Source of the DNA: Marinicella litoralis
Lineage (GTDB): Bacteria > Pseudomonadota > Gammaproteobacteria > Xanthomonadales > Marinicellaceae
Reading direction: 5' to 3'
Length of the DNA stretch: 64,000 bases
Assembly (NCBI RefSeq): GCF_002591915.1
Contig: NZ_NIHB01000001.1
Coordinates: 535,805-599,804 of the forward strand
Shown here: positions 19,125-27,512 of the stretch, in pieces
How the letters are laid out: each line of letters starts with the position of its first letter
Numbering within the stretch: position 1 is the stretch's first letter
Made by a program: the position numbers and the translations under genes
Notes under the pieces: model-generated
What the model was told of the DNA's origin: nothing
Database searches by the model: none
What the model saw: the letters and a program-made list of their open reading frames with translations, nothing else

Positions 19125-20183
19125 CTATTTCACAGCCTGGTGAGTCAACGGAGTGGCCAAAGTCAGTCCGTGTTCTGTTTGAAGGTCGAAAGCAGCCCGA
19201 TTCAGTGCGTATCGCGCTTGTTTTATCCTGTAAACCGATTCAACCCGAAAATTCAGTCGCCAAAGGATGGCATGGTCGCCTGGGTTAACCAGCACCAATT
19301 TGGGTGTTTTTTCCGCATTCAATTGTTTTTCTATTTCACAGGCTTTTTGCCAGACGGCCTGGGCATAAGCTTCTACTTGTTCCGAGGGCGTTTCATAACC
19401 AATATTGAATTCAACATAATCGTTCCAATAAGGCACATCCACTTTGTTGAGTACTTCAACAGGTACCGCTCTTAATTTAGAGTTGGCAACTATGATGTTG
19501 TGTTTTTGAATCACATCATGAAAAGTGGTTTCGGTCAGCGACATGCGTCTGACCACAGCCAAAATATCCATAGATTGGATGCGACACACCACGCCGGGGG
19601 CAATTTCTCCTTGGTGTAACATAATCAAGCCACTGACCGCATCATGTGCCCAGGCTTCTTTGGTACCAAATAAGATCACCAAAATACCACCAATCACCCC
19701 CGTCGCTTGTAGCCAAGAAGTGACTTGCCATATGTTGATCAGTAACAACAGTGAAACGGCAATGGTCACCAGTAAGATGATGATGTAACCCATCTCTGAT
19801 TGATAGGTTCTGGTTTTTGATTCTTTGCCATCTATGGTGCGGTCTTTGCCGTATTTTTTGATGGTCCATGAGTGGGAGAATTGCGCAAATAAATAACCCA
19901 GTAATAACACCAAACCGGTTTGAGAAACCCGTTTGAAGAATTCACTGTGTCCATTGTCGTATATGAAGTAATTCCACATCCAATCAAACAGATAGATGGA
20001 CAACAACAAGACGTTCATCAAACGCAGCATCCGAGCCCGTTTGATGTTTAACCCATCAGAGCCTGATGGGACCACTTTCCTGAATAAAAATCCGGCGATT
20101 AGCAACAAGCTGAAATTCAAAACCACCGCCGTCTTGCCAAAAACCGACAGGGTTAAAAAATATGAAATCAGCGATTCAATCAT
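19125..20183 (-). CDS. MscS-family mechanosensitive channel
   Basis: 352 aa. Four or five N-terminal transmembrane helices are followed by the MscS-like pore helix and beta domain (VIGGILVILFGTKEAWAHDAVSGL, split here by my reading into helix and beta parts). The later RRMSLTETTFHDVIQKHNII is the family's beta-domain turn. It probably gates on membrane tension during osmotic downshock. The ATG overlaps the stop of the upstream saccharopine dehydrogenase-like gene by 4 bp, so it is the last gene of the glyA-led run. Confidence 0.85.
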   Translation of the reverse strand: MIESLISYFLTLSVFGKTAVVLNFSLLLIAGFLFRKVVPSGSDGLNIKRARMLRLMNVLLLSIYLFDWMWNYFIYDNGHSEFFKRVSQTGLVLLLGYLFAQFSHSWTIKKYGKDRTIDGKESKTRTYQSEMGYIIILLVTIAVSLLLLINIWQVTSWLQATGVIGGILVILFGTKEAWAHDAVSGLIMLHQGEIAPGVVCRIQSMDILAVVRRMSLTETTFHDVIQKHNIIVANSKLRAVPVEVLNKVDVPYWNDYVEFNIGYETPSEQVEAYAQAVWQKACEIEKQLNAEKTPKLVLVNPGDHAILWRLNFRVESVYRIKQARYALNRAAFDLQTEHGLTLATPLTHQAVK

Positions 20184-21265
20184 TGTGGGGTGATTTTGAT
20201 GTTGTGCTGGGCCAACTCTGCAAAAATTTGATCAAACCATGTTTTATTTTGACCAATGAGTTCCGGTGGAATCACGCCGCAAGGCAGGTCATCATGAGAA
20301 AGTGCCAGCCGCACGCCAGCTGCACAAGTAAATCCAGTGGTGCGCGCCATTGAAGATATGTTGTTCTCGTGGTCGTAGTGATCAATCAATTGAAAAGTTT
20401 CTGCTGTGGCTTGGCCGTTTTTGATGCCTGTGGCAGAGATTTCCATCACCGTGAGGTCTGGTTCATTTTCAGCAAACTGCCATTGCTCAAGCAACACTTT
20501 GGCTGTGGCATCCCGGTGTTCTGCTTTAAAGAACCCCGCATCGATTAACTTTTGAATAAAGCCCGCGTGGCCATTGTAGCGAACTGTTTTTTCGGCCATG
20601 GTAGGGATGTCTACCGTTTGTAACAACGAACGTAATCCATCGGTATTAAAGGCTTCCATGTGACCGACACCTTTGAAGTACAGTGACTCAATTTCACTCA
20701 TGGCAGGTAAAATAATTTCTTCCCCCATTCTTTTCATCCGTGCAGGGCGGGTGTATTCCTCAATCACATCCAATGGGGCAAATGGGGCTTTGTATTCAAA
20801 TGGTTTTAATCGTTCAACTGGAACGCCACCCACTTTGCAAGCAAAGCTATCAACTTGGTCATACTGCGCCACAAAATGTCCAGCATATAAATTTGAAATA
20901 CCAGGGGCTAAACCAAAATCAACCAAGGCGGTGACACCATTGGTCTTGGCCAATTGATTGAGTGCCAAGGCATCTTCCGCAAAAAATGAAATATCCACGA
21001 TATTTTTTTTCAGTTCAATCAAAGCACGCAAGCGATCAAAGCCCAATAAACTGGGTAAAGCGCCAACCACTAAATCAAAGGGTTCGACCAAATCAGACAA
21101 CACCTGGTCATCACATGCATTGGCTGCAACCAATTGACAATGAGGGGATAAATGGCTCAAATGATTAATGCTCAAATCTGCCAAAGTCACTTCGTGATCG
21201 ACACTTAAATTCTTTGCAATCGCAGCGCCAATGCGACCGCCTCCCAATACCAATACTTTTTTCAT
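20180..21265 (-). CDS. Saccharopine dehydrogenase family protein
   Basis: 361 aa from ATG 21265, which overlaps the pgpA stop (TGATG). The N-terminal Rossmann motif VLVLGGGRIGAAIAKNL and the catalytic-domain segment DFGLAPGISNLYAGH match the saccharopine dehydrogenase/Lys9-like family. Such stand-alone bacterial members can act in lysine catabolism or carboxyspermidine-type chemistry, or have unknown roles. No lysine-ketoglutarate reductase or aminoadipate gene is nearby, so the substrate is open. An upstream in-frame extension lies inside pgpA and is rejected. Confidence 0.85.
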   Translation of the reverse strand: MKKVLVLGGGRIGAAIAKNLSVDHEVTLADLSINHLSHLSPHCQLVAANACDDQVLSDLVEPFDLVVGALPSLLGFDRLRALIELKKNIVDISFFAEDALALNQLAKTNGVTALVDFGLAPGISNLYAGHFVAQYDQVDSFACKVGGVPVERLKPFEYKAPFAPLDVIEEYTRPARMKRMGEEIILPAMSEIESLYFKGVGHMEAFNTDGLRSLLQTVDIPTMAEKTVRYNGHAGFIQKLIDAGFFKAEHRDATAKVLLEQWQFAENEPDLTVMEISATGIKNGQATAETFQLIDHYDHENNISSMARTTGFTCAAGVRLALSHDDLPCGVIPPELIGQNKTWFDQIFAELAQHNIKITPQ

Positions 21266-21750
21266 CAAACAAATCTCACTAAAATCATTAAAATTATCCA
21301 AGCAAATACCCCAGCTATCACGTCATCTATCATGATGCCAAATCCACCTTTTACTTTTTTATCCAGCCATTTTATCGGAAATGGCTTGAAGATATCAAAA
21401 AATCGAAACAACAAAAAACCTGTCAATAACCAAGGCCATTCATTGGGGACCAAGAATAAAGTAATCCACAATCCAACAAACTCATCCCAAACGATTCCAC
21501 CGTGGTCATGCACACCCAAATGGTGACTGGCACGTTCACAAAGATAGATCCCCAGAATAAATGCGATGACGGTCAATGCTAAATAGACAGTCCAAGGCAA
21601 TGGAGCCATCAGCCAATACAAGGGAATGGCCGCGAGGGTGCCAAATGTGCCTGGGGCAAATGGTGCCAGGCCGCTGCCAAAGCCAAAAGCCAAAAAACCA
21701 GAAGGGGTTTTCAGCGCGACGTGTTGGGTGGTTTTTCTGTCAATGCTCAT
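21265..21750 (-). CDS. pgpA: Phosphatidylglycerophosphatase A
   Basis: 161-aa inner-membrane enzyme that dephosphorylates phosphatidylglycerophosphate to phosphatidylglycerol. Motifs: FGSGLAPFAPGTFGTLAAIP, DEFVGLW, FRFFDIFKPFP and GFGIMIDDVIAG. It lies 5 bp behind thiL, the usual gammaproteobacterial nusB-thiL-pgpA order. Confidence 0.95.
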   Translation of the reverse strand: MSIDRKTTQHVALKTPSGFLAFGFGSGLAPFAPGTFGTLAAIPLYWLMAPLPWTVYLALTVIAFILGIYLCERASHHLGVHDHGGIVWDEFVGLWITLFLVPNEWPWLLTGFLLFRFFDIFKPFPIKWLDKKVKGGFGIMIDDVIAGVFAWIILMILVRFV

Positions 21751-21755
21751 GGTTG

Positions 21756-22655
21756 TTAAGTGAAGTGCTGATAGCCTTTAAAATTGGTTTCAATGGGTTG
21801 GTGATGATTGAGCACCATAACCCCTTGGCCAGCTATGATTTGACCGATGATATGACAATCCTCGGGCAGTTGGTCTTCGTCATCCATATTGATGGTGAAA
21901 CACAGTTGATAATCGTCACCGCCAGCCAGTACATATGACATCCAATCCGGGTGTTTTTTAACTGTTTCATTCACTGGAATTTGGCTCAGTTCAATCACTG
22001 CCGCCAGTTGGCTGGCGTGGCAAATATGCCCTAAATCAGCCAACAGACCATCAGACACATCAATCATGGCTGTGGCCATGTGTTTCACTTGTTCAGCGAC
22101 ATCCAAGCGGGGTTTGGGGCTGTGTAATTGCTCGTTACATGCTTTACTTTTTCTGGGATTTTTAAGTGCAAAGGCAGCTGAACCTAATTCTCCTGTGACC
22201 ACAATCAGGTCATCCATTTTAGCGCCATCCCTGCGCACCGCTTGGTCGGTTTCACCCATCACTGTAACGGTGATGGATAGTGGGCCTTGTGTGGTGTCAC
22301 CACCAATCAGTTGGGCTTGGTGTTGGCTCAGTAGCTTGGCAAAGCCTTGGGTGAAACCCTTCACCCATTTGTCATTGATTTTAGGTAAAGTTAAATTGAG
22401 CAATACCCATTTAGGTTTGGCAGCCATGGCAGCCATGTCACTGAAACTAACAGCCAAAGCTTTGTGTCCGATGGATTGTGCTGAATCTTTGGCTTTAAAG
22501 TGAATGCCTGAAACCAAAGTATCGGTTGAGACCACCAGCTGCTGAATATTCGCTGGATGTAATATGGCTGCATCATCACCGATACCCAATACAGTGCCAT
22601 CGGTTTCAGATGTGCACTGTTGTTGAATGTGTTGAATCAGGTCAAATTCTTTTAT
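21756..22655 (-). CDS. thiL: Thiamine-monophosphate kinase with an apparent ATA start
   Basis: ThiL makes thiamine diphosphate from thiamine monophosphate. The ATP/Mg site GIGDDAAIL, SGIHF and VSDGLLADLGHI are clear. The conserved N-terminal helix (KEFDLIQHIQQQC) is encoded upstream of the first TTG (22589), but the frame then meets a stop just before codons GTC ATA AAA. ATA (22655-22653) is exactly where an ATG overlapping the nusB stop would be expected; the sequence is ATAA instead of ATGA. A TTG start at 22589 would remove the helix; CTG at 22640 is another option. Coding from ATA gives 299 aa. Confidence 0.88.
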   Translation of the reverse strand: MKEFDLIQHIQQQCTSETDGTVLGIGDDAAILHPANIQQLVVSTDTLVSGIHFKAKDSAQSIGHKALAVSFSDMAAMAAKPKWVLLNLTLPKINDKWVKGFTQGFAKLLSQHQAQLIGGDTTQGPLSITVTVMGETDQAVRRDGAKMDDLIVVTGELGSAAFALKNPRKSKACNEQLHSPKPRLDVAEQVKHMATAMIDVSDGLLADLGHICHASQLAAVIELSQIPVNETVKKHPDWMSYVLAGGDDYQLCFTINMDDEDQLPEDCHIIGQIIAGQGVMVLNHHQPIETNFKGYQHFT

Positions 22656-23125
22656 GACTCACCTGTCGCGGCATTGATTTCGGCTTTTCTGGTACTTGCG
22701 GCCACTTGTGTTAATACACCGTTGACGAATGTGTGTCCCCCTTCTGCACCAAATTCAGTGGCCATTAAAATGGCTTCATTGATCACCACTTTGAACGGGG
22801 TTTCCATGTGGTTAAGCAACTCATAGGTGGCCATGGTCAAAACCGCATATTCAACGGCACCCAATGACTTTTTCTCCCTGCCTAAATGGGGATCTATGGT
22901 CGCTTCGATTTCAGTTCGATTGGCTTCAATATAGCGCAGGGCGCTTTTAAAAAACTCGGTATCCACTTTGTCGAAATCTTGTTCCTCAAGAAATTGCTCG
23001 ATGACAACCCTGGCTGTCATTTCGTTGTAGTGCATTTGATACAAAGCTTGAACCAAACGTTTTCTGGCTCGGTGCTTTCGAGCCAATGGCTCTGGTAATC
23101 GTTTATTTTTTTTGTGGTTTGTCAT
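22652..23125 (-). CDS. nusB: Transcription antitermination factor NusB
   Basis: 157 aa from ATG 23125, preceded by an AGGACAG ribosome-binding site. In-frame starts upstream (23155, 23230) run into glyA. The RNA-binding Arg-rich start (RKHRARKRLVQALYQM) and the C-terminal FVNGVL element are typical. It works with NusE (S10) at boxA in rRNA transcripts. The ribH gene commonly upstream is replaced here by glyA. Confidence 0.95.
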   Translation of the reverse strand: MTNHKKNKRLPEPLARKHRARKRLVQALYQMHYNEMTARVVIEQFLEEQDFDKVDTEFFKSALRYIEANRTEIEATIDPHLGREKKSLGAVEYAVLTMATYELLNHMETPFKVVINEAILMATEFGAEGGHTFVNGVLTQVAASTRKAEINAATGES

Positions 23126-23147
23126 TGACTGTCCTGGAGGTGTTCGT

Positions 23148-24407
23148 TTATCCATAAACCGGAAATTGCCGGCACATTGAGGCCACTTTGGCCTTGACTG
23201 ATTTAACAACTTCGTCATTTTCCATGTCATCTAGGATATCACATATCCAATGAGTCATTGCTGAAAACTCTTCATGACCAAAGCCTCTGGTGGTGCCTGC
23301 GGGTGTACCCAGTCGCAAGCCACTGGTAACAAAAGGTGATTTTGGATCATTGGGAACTGAATTTTTATTGACTGTGATGTGGGCTTCACCCAATCGAGCT
23401 TCAGCGTCTTTGCCCGTGATGTCTTTATCGATCAAGTCCAATAAAAACAGATGATTTTCGGTGCCACCAGAAACCACATTGTAGCCACGTTCAATAAACA
23501 CTTTGGCCATGACTTGTGCGTTGTCAACCACTTGTGCTTGGTAGGTTTTGAATTCAGGTTCCAAGGCTTCTTTAAAGGCAGTGGCTTTGGCAGCAATCAC
23601 ATGCATCAACGGGCCGCCTTGAATACCAGGAAAAACCAATGAATTGAGTTTTTTCTCTATTTCAGGATTGGCCTTGGCCAGGATGATACCGCCTCTGGGA
23701 CCACGCAATGTTTTGTGGGTGGTTGAAGTGGTCACGTCTGCGATGTTAACTGGGGATGGGTAAACATCAGCTGCCACCAAACCAGCCACATGGGCCATAT
23801 CAACCATAAAGTACGCGCCGATTTCATCAGCGATGTCTTTGAATTTTTGCCAATCTATGCGTTTGGAATAGGCTGAAAAGCCACCAATAATCAGTTTGGG
23901 TCTGTGTTCTAGCGCCATCGCCCGCACGTTGTCAAAATCAATTTCACCGGTGTCTTCCTTGATGCCATATTGAACTGCATTGAAAAGTTTACCTGACACA
24001 TTCACCTTGGCACCGTGGGTGAGGTGACCGCCATGCGCCAAAGACATACCTAAGATGGTATCCCCTGGTTGTAACAAGGCGAGAAATACAGCTTGATTGG
24101 CTTGAGAACCTGAATGAGGTTGGACATTGGCATAATCGGCATTAAACAATTTTTTGACCCGTTCAATGGCTAAATTTTCTGCGATGTCGACAAATTCACA
24201 TCCACCATAATAACGTTTGCCTGGGTAACCCTCTGCATATTTATTGGTCATTTGACTGCCCTGCGCTTCCATCACAGCCGGTGAACAATAGTTTTCAGAG
24301 GCAATCAACTCGATGTGATCTTCCTGGCGTTGATTTTCAGCCTCGATGGCGGCTTGTAATTCTGGATCCGTGTGAGCCAGGGTCAAAGATTTATCAAACA
24401 TAGTCAT
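23148..24407 (-). CDS. glyA: Serine hydroxymethyltransferase
   Basis: 419 aa. PLP enzyme that interconverts serine and glycine and charges tetrahydrofolate with one-carbon units. The PLP lysine is in [14 protein letters not shown], with the conserved ASENYCSP and HSGSQAN near the start. Starts at 24407 (MTMFDKSL) and 24401 (MFDKSL) are equivalent. It leads the run glyA-nusB-thiL-pgpA-SDH-mscS. A 21-bp palindrome sits just upstream. Confidence 0.97.
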   Translation of the reverse strand: MTMFDKSLTLAHTDPELQAAIEAENQRQEDHIELIASENYCSPAVMEAQGSQMTNKYAEGYPGKRYYGGCEFVDIAENLAIERVKKLFNADYANVQPHSGSQANQAVFLALLQPGDTILGMSLAHGGHLTHGAKVNVSGKLFNAVQYGIKEDTGEIDFDNVRAMALEHRPKLIIGGFSAYSKRIDWQKFKDIADEIGAYFMVDMAHVAGLVAADVYPSPVNIADVTTSTTHKTLRGPRGGIILAKANPEIEKKLNSLVFPGIQGGPLMHVIAAKATAFKEALEPEFKTYQAQVVDNAQVMAKVFIERGYNVVSGGTENHLFLLDLIDKDITGKDAEARLGEAHITVNKNSVPNDPKSPFVTSGLRLGTPAGTTRGFGHEEFSAMTHWICDILDDMENDEVVKSVKAKVASMCRQFPVYG

Positions 24408-24415
24408 TGATGGTG

Positions 24416-24436
24416 TGTAAAAAACGGTATTTTACA
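24416..24436. repeat. 21-bp palindrome upstream of glyA
   Basis: TGTAAAA and TTTTACA are perfect 7-bp inverted arms around a 7-bp centre, 9-29 bp upstream of the glyA ATG. On the minus strand one arm contains TAAAAT, which could serve as the -10 box. A dimeric repressor operator is plausible; it does not match the PurR or MetR consensus. Confidence 0.45.
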
Positions 24437-24523
24437 TGAGGAGACCACCGGATGGTTCAACAGTGAAGCAAAAAAAGACAAAAATCCTGATCTATTTACC
24501 TGTGGCTGGTCGACTGCAATGAT

Positions 24524-24970
24524 TCAAAACGGCTTGGCGATGACTAAATAGAGCACCAACAACAGCATCAAAGCGGGCACTTCGTTGAAAACTCGAAACC
24601 AAACATGGCCGCGATGTTCCTGATTTTGGGCGAAATTATAGTGAATTTTTATGCACCAAAAATGATAAAAGACCAATAAAAAGACCAGGGCAATTTTGGC
24701 CATAAACCAGCCTTGTTGGATGTAGGCTTTCCAACCACTGCCAGCAATGGAATAAACCAATAATGTGGCAGAGACCACGGTACCCCAAAAAGTGAAGCGC
24801 ATCATTTTTATTAACCTGATTTCCATACCCAGAAGCATCACTCGTTGAGCATCTTCTTTGGTTTGGGCGTGGTTGACATAGAGTCTTGGCAGGTAAAATA
24901 AACAGGCGAACCAACTGACAACAAAAAAAACATGAAAAGTTTTGATCCAAAGCATGACATTTAATCCCAT
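24524..24970 (-). CDS. hemJ: HemJ-type protoporphyrinogen oxidase
   Basis: 148-aa four-helix membrane protein of the HemJ (UPF0093) family, often annotated as CopD-like. Visible marks are KTFHVFFVVSWFACLFYLPRL split over helix 1 with its heme-ligand His, and the C-terminal FRVFNEVPALMLL. HemJ oxidises protoporphyrinogen IX to protoporphyrin IX using the respiratory chain. Its presence suggests this organism does not rely on HemG or HemY-type oxidases. A start at 24955 (MLWIKTFH) is also possible. Confidence 0.88.
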   Translation of the reverse strand: MGLNVMLWIKTFHVFFVVSWFACLFYLPRLYVNHAQTKEDAQRVMLLGMEIRLIKMMRFTFWGTVVSATLLVYSIAGSGWKAYIQQGWFMAKIALVFLLVFYHFWCIKIHYNFAQNQEHRGHVWFRVFNEVPALMLLLVLYLVIAKPF

Positions 24971-25041
24971 TTACAAGGTTGAAAATATTTTCCATGGAAA
25001 TCATCGATATCTGTGAATTTAACGGCTGTTTTCCATGCCAG

Positions 25042-25050
25042 TGGTATAAT
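25042..25050 (+). promoter_or_regulatory. Extended -10 promoter of the bactofilin-erpA-mutM run
   Basis: TGGTATAAT is a perfect extended -10, with no convincing -35, as expected for that class. It lies 30 nt ahead of the GTG at 25080. Inverted AACGGC/GCCGTT flank it (25021-25026 and 25051-25056). Confidence 0.5.
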
Positions 25051-25079
25051 GCCGTTTTTTTGAGCAAACAACAAGTCAA

Positions 25080-25835
25080 GTGAATATCAAAACACCTAAA
25101 TATGTGATGCAACAAGCCACCGATGAACCTTCGTTTATCCGTCAGCATTGGCTCATGTTTTCGTTGATGGTATTGGCGGTTGTCACTTTTTTGATTGGAC
25201 GTTACAGCAATATTGATATGTTAAATGCATTCAAAGGTCAAAAAAGAACCTGGGATGAAGTGAATCAACAGCTGACTGCAGAAAATGAACAACAGAAAAA
25301 AACCATCAGCTTGTTAGAGACCGAAGTTAAAATCAAGAATCAAGCCATAGCTGAGTTACAAAAAAGTTTGGATTCATTGACCCAAGAGAAATCAACATTG
25401 AAAGCTGATTTGGTTTTTTATGAAAATTTACTCAGTCACAAGGACACCATCAATAAGCTCCGGGTATTTGACATAGAAATTGAAGAACAAGGTGAATTGG
25501 TTTTTATCAAAATGGTGCTGGCGCAAAAATTACAAAAAGCTGACTTAACTGAAGGCACACTGGTCATGAAGTTAACAGGCATCACGGAACAAACTGGCAC
25601 AGTGATAGATTTGGTGGAGCAATATAAATTGGACAATGATTACGCTTTTAAGTACTTTGAAATTAAGAAATATACAATCAGTTTGCCCAAAGGTTTCAAT
25701 CCAACAACGCTTTTAGTAGAATTACACGGTAAAAACAAAAGACAGAAAGTGGTTTCAGAACAGTTTCAATGGTCTGAACTGCTGAGTCGTTCGCAAACTG
25801 ATTTGGTTGATGAACCATCAGCCAACGCCAATTAA
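25080..25835 (+). CDS. Membrane-anchored coiled-coil protein (DUF6776-like)
   Basis: 251 aa from GTG 25080. One transmembrane helix at about 24-42, a long coiled coil (about 55-125, with ISLLETEVKIKNQAIAELQ) and a C-terminal beta-rich domain that would be periplasmic. The layout and the position before bactofilin match DUF6776 proteins of gammaproteobacteria (from memory). It may organise the envelope with the bactofilin encoded 17 bp downstream; function not established. Confidence 0.75.
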   Translation: MNIKTPKYVMQQATDEPSFIRQHWLMFSLMVLAVVTFLIGRYSNIDMLNAFKGQKRTWDEVNQQLTAENEQQKKTISLLETEVKIKNQAIAELQKSLDSLTQEKSTLKADLVFYENLLSHKDTINKLRVFDIEIEEQGELVFIKMVLAQKLQKADLTEGTLVMKLTGITEQTGTVIDLVEQYKLDNDYAFKYFEIKKYTISLPKGFNPTTLLVELHGKNKRQKVVSEQFQWSELLSRSQTDLVDEPSANAN

Positions 25836-25851
25836 TATCATTGGGATAATC

Positions 25852-26289
25852 ATGTTCAATTCAAAAAATAACAAAGAAAAAATCATGTCAAATAATAATC
25901 AAACGCAAAATTTCGCCACCTTAATTGGTCAAGGTACCAATGTAAAAGGCGACCTCACTTTTTCCGGCCTGATGCATGTAGAGGGAAGCATTGAAGGATC
26001 CATCGTTTCTGCATCTGACAATGACACCCTAACCATCAGCGAGTCTGGAAGTATCAGTGGTACAGTGAAAGCAGGTAACCTCACGATCAGTGGAACGGTA
26101 GAAGGTGACATCACTTCTTCGGGTAAAATTGAAGTCGCTTCGCAAGCCAGAATCAATGGCAATATTTTTTATGTCAACATCGAAATGGAAACCGGCTCAC
26201 AAGTCAATGGTAAACTGATTTATCAAGGTGGAGAAGTCACTCCTATGATCGGTAAAAAACCAGAAAAATCGGAACAAAATGGAAAATAA
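25852..26289 (+). CDS. Bactofilin (polymer-forming cytoskeletal protein)
   Basis: 145 aa from ATG 25852. The central DUF583 right-handed beta-helix is visible as short repeats: [40 protein letters not shown] and [12 protein letters not shown]. The tails are disordered and charged. Bactofilins polymerise without nucleotides and scaffold cell-wall enzymes or polar structures. It overlaps erpA by 11 bp, so the two are coupled. Confidence 0.93.
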   Translation: MFNSKNNKEKIMSNNNQTQNFATLIGQGTNVKGDLTFSGLMHVEGSIEGSIVSASDNDTLTISESGSISGTVKAGNLTISGTVEGDITSSGKIEVASQARINGNIFYVNIEMETGSQVNGKLIYQGGEVTPMIGKKPEKSEQNGK

Positions 26290-26614
26290 CCCCATTCAAC
26301 TTTCTTCTGCTGCCGCCCACAAAATCAGCCAGTTGGTGTTAGAAGAAATGAACCCAGATCTTAAATTCAGGGTTTACATCATCGGTGGTGGCTGTTCTGG
26401 CTTTCAATATGGGTTTGCTTTTGAAGAAGACATCACTGATGGTGACATGGTCCTTGAACAAAATGGAGTTCAAATGATGGTGGATCCAATGAGTTTTCCC
26501 TATCTGATGGGCTCTACAGTCGATTACCTTGAAGACCTACAGGGTTCACGATTTTTAGTCAGTAACCCCAATGCCAAATCAACTTGTGGCTGTGGGAGTT
26601 CATTTTCTATATGA
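26279..26614 (+). CDS. erpA: Iron-sulfur cluster insertion protein ErpA
   Basis: 111-aa A-type Fe-S carrier. The three ligand cysteines are visible in [13 protein letters not shown] and, near the end, CGCGSSF. ErpA hands clusters to IspG/IspH and respiratory enzymes. It overlaps both neighbours: bactofilin upstream (11 bp) and nudC downstream (ATGA). Confidence 0.96.
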   Translation: MENNPIQLSSAAAHKISQLVLEEMNPDLKFRVYIIGGGCSGFQYGFAFEEDITDGDMVLEQNGVQMMVDPMSFPYLMGSTVDYLEDLQGSRFLVSNPNAKSTCGCGSSFSI

Positions 26615-27495
26615 GTGCTGACCAAATCCACTTTGTTCGAACGGAACTCGATCGTTGTGCCGATATGCGCGACCAAAAACAACGGATTAAACAACTTAAA
26701 AAATTCAAAACCTGCCACTATGTGCCGGTGTATCGAGGCAACCACATTTATCCAGATTCGGATGAAGAATATTACGTGTCTCAGGTTCCTTTAGGCTCGA
26801 CAGATAAACAAAGTTTTCTGGGTGTTTTGGATGATGAACTGTGGTTTGGTTGTGGTCTGACTGAAAAAGAGGCCAATGCCCTAGAAATACAACTTGGGTG
26901 TCGCTTTGAATCAATCAGACAATATGCCATGGCATTAAAGGATGACTTGGCTCACATTGCCTTGTACTCTCGAGGCTTGGATCTTTGGCAACGGCAAAAA
27001 CGATATTGTTCAAGCTGTGGCACCAAGAATCATTTAGAAAGTTCTGGGCATAAAATGGTGTGCGAAAATGGCCATGAGCAATTTCCCCACATCGAACCTG
27101 CGATCATTGTTTTGATTTCAAAAGGTGACCAGTGTTTATTGGGCAGGAAACATACATGGCCACCCAATGTTTATTCAACTTTGGCTGGTTTTGTCGAAGC
27201 GGGGGAGTCCATTGAAGATGCTGTGCACAGAGAAATCTATGAGGAATCCAATGTACGCATTAAAAATGTAACTTATTTTGGATCTCAGCCATGGCCATTC
27301 CCGTCTTCCTTAATGTTGGCTTTCAATGCCGAGGCAGTTTCTGACGACATCAGACTTGATGATGAAATGGAAGATGTCCGTTGGTTCAAAAAGGCCGACC
27401 TCATCAAATGGGCCAAAGATGGGTCAATCATTTTATCGCCGCGTTTCACCGTAGCCAATAACCTCATCAGCAACTTTTTAGGACAACGCATATAA
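26611..27495 (+). CDS. nudC: NAD(H) pyrophosphatase / RNA NAD-cap hydrolase NudC
   Basis: 294 aa from ATG 26611, overlapping the erpA stop. It hydrolyses NAD(H) and removes NAD caps from RNA. The Nudix box runs from GFVEAGES through HREIYEES, with Asn in place of the usual final Gly. The NudC-specific SQPWPFPSS follows. The zinc ribbon has CSSC and a third Cys in [11 protein letters not shown], but the fourth Cys of the family is Gly with His next to it, so the metal site is Cys3 or Cys3His. The residues 1-95 domain is divergent, as is common. Confidence 0.93.
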   Translation: MSADQIHFVRTELDRCADMRDQKQRIKQLKKFKTCHYVPVYRGNHIYPDSDEEYYVSQVPLGSTDKQSFLGVLDDELWFGCGLTEKEANALEIQLGCRFESIRQYAMALKDDLAHIALYSRGLDLWQRQKRYCSSCGTKNHLESSGHKMVCENGHEQFPHIEPAIIVLISKGDQCLLGRKHTWPPNVYSTLAGFVEAGESIEDAVHREIYEESNVRIKNVTYFGSQPWPFPSSLMLAFNAEAVSDDIRLDDEMEDVRWFKKADLIKWAKDGSIILSPRFTVANNLISNFLGQRI

Positions 27496-27512
27496 ACATT
27501 GAGTGATTAATT

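Noticed and set aside
24408-24523. Glycine riboswitch upstream of glyA
   Set aside because: The gap is too short for the usual riboswitch fold and shows none of its conserved core; the palindrome explains the visible symmetry.
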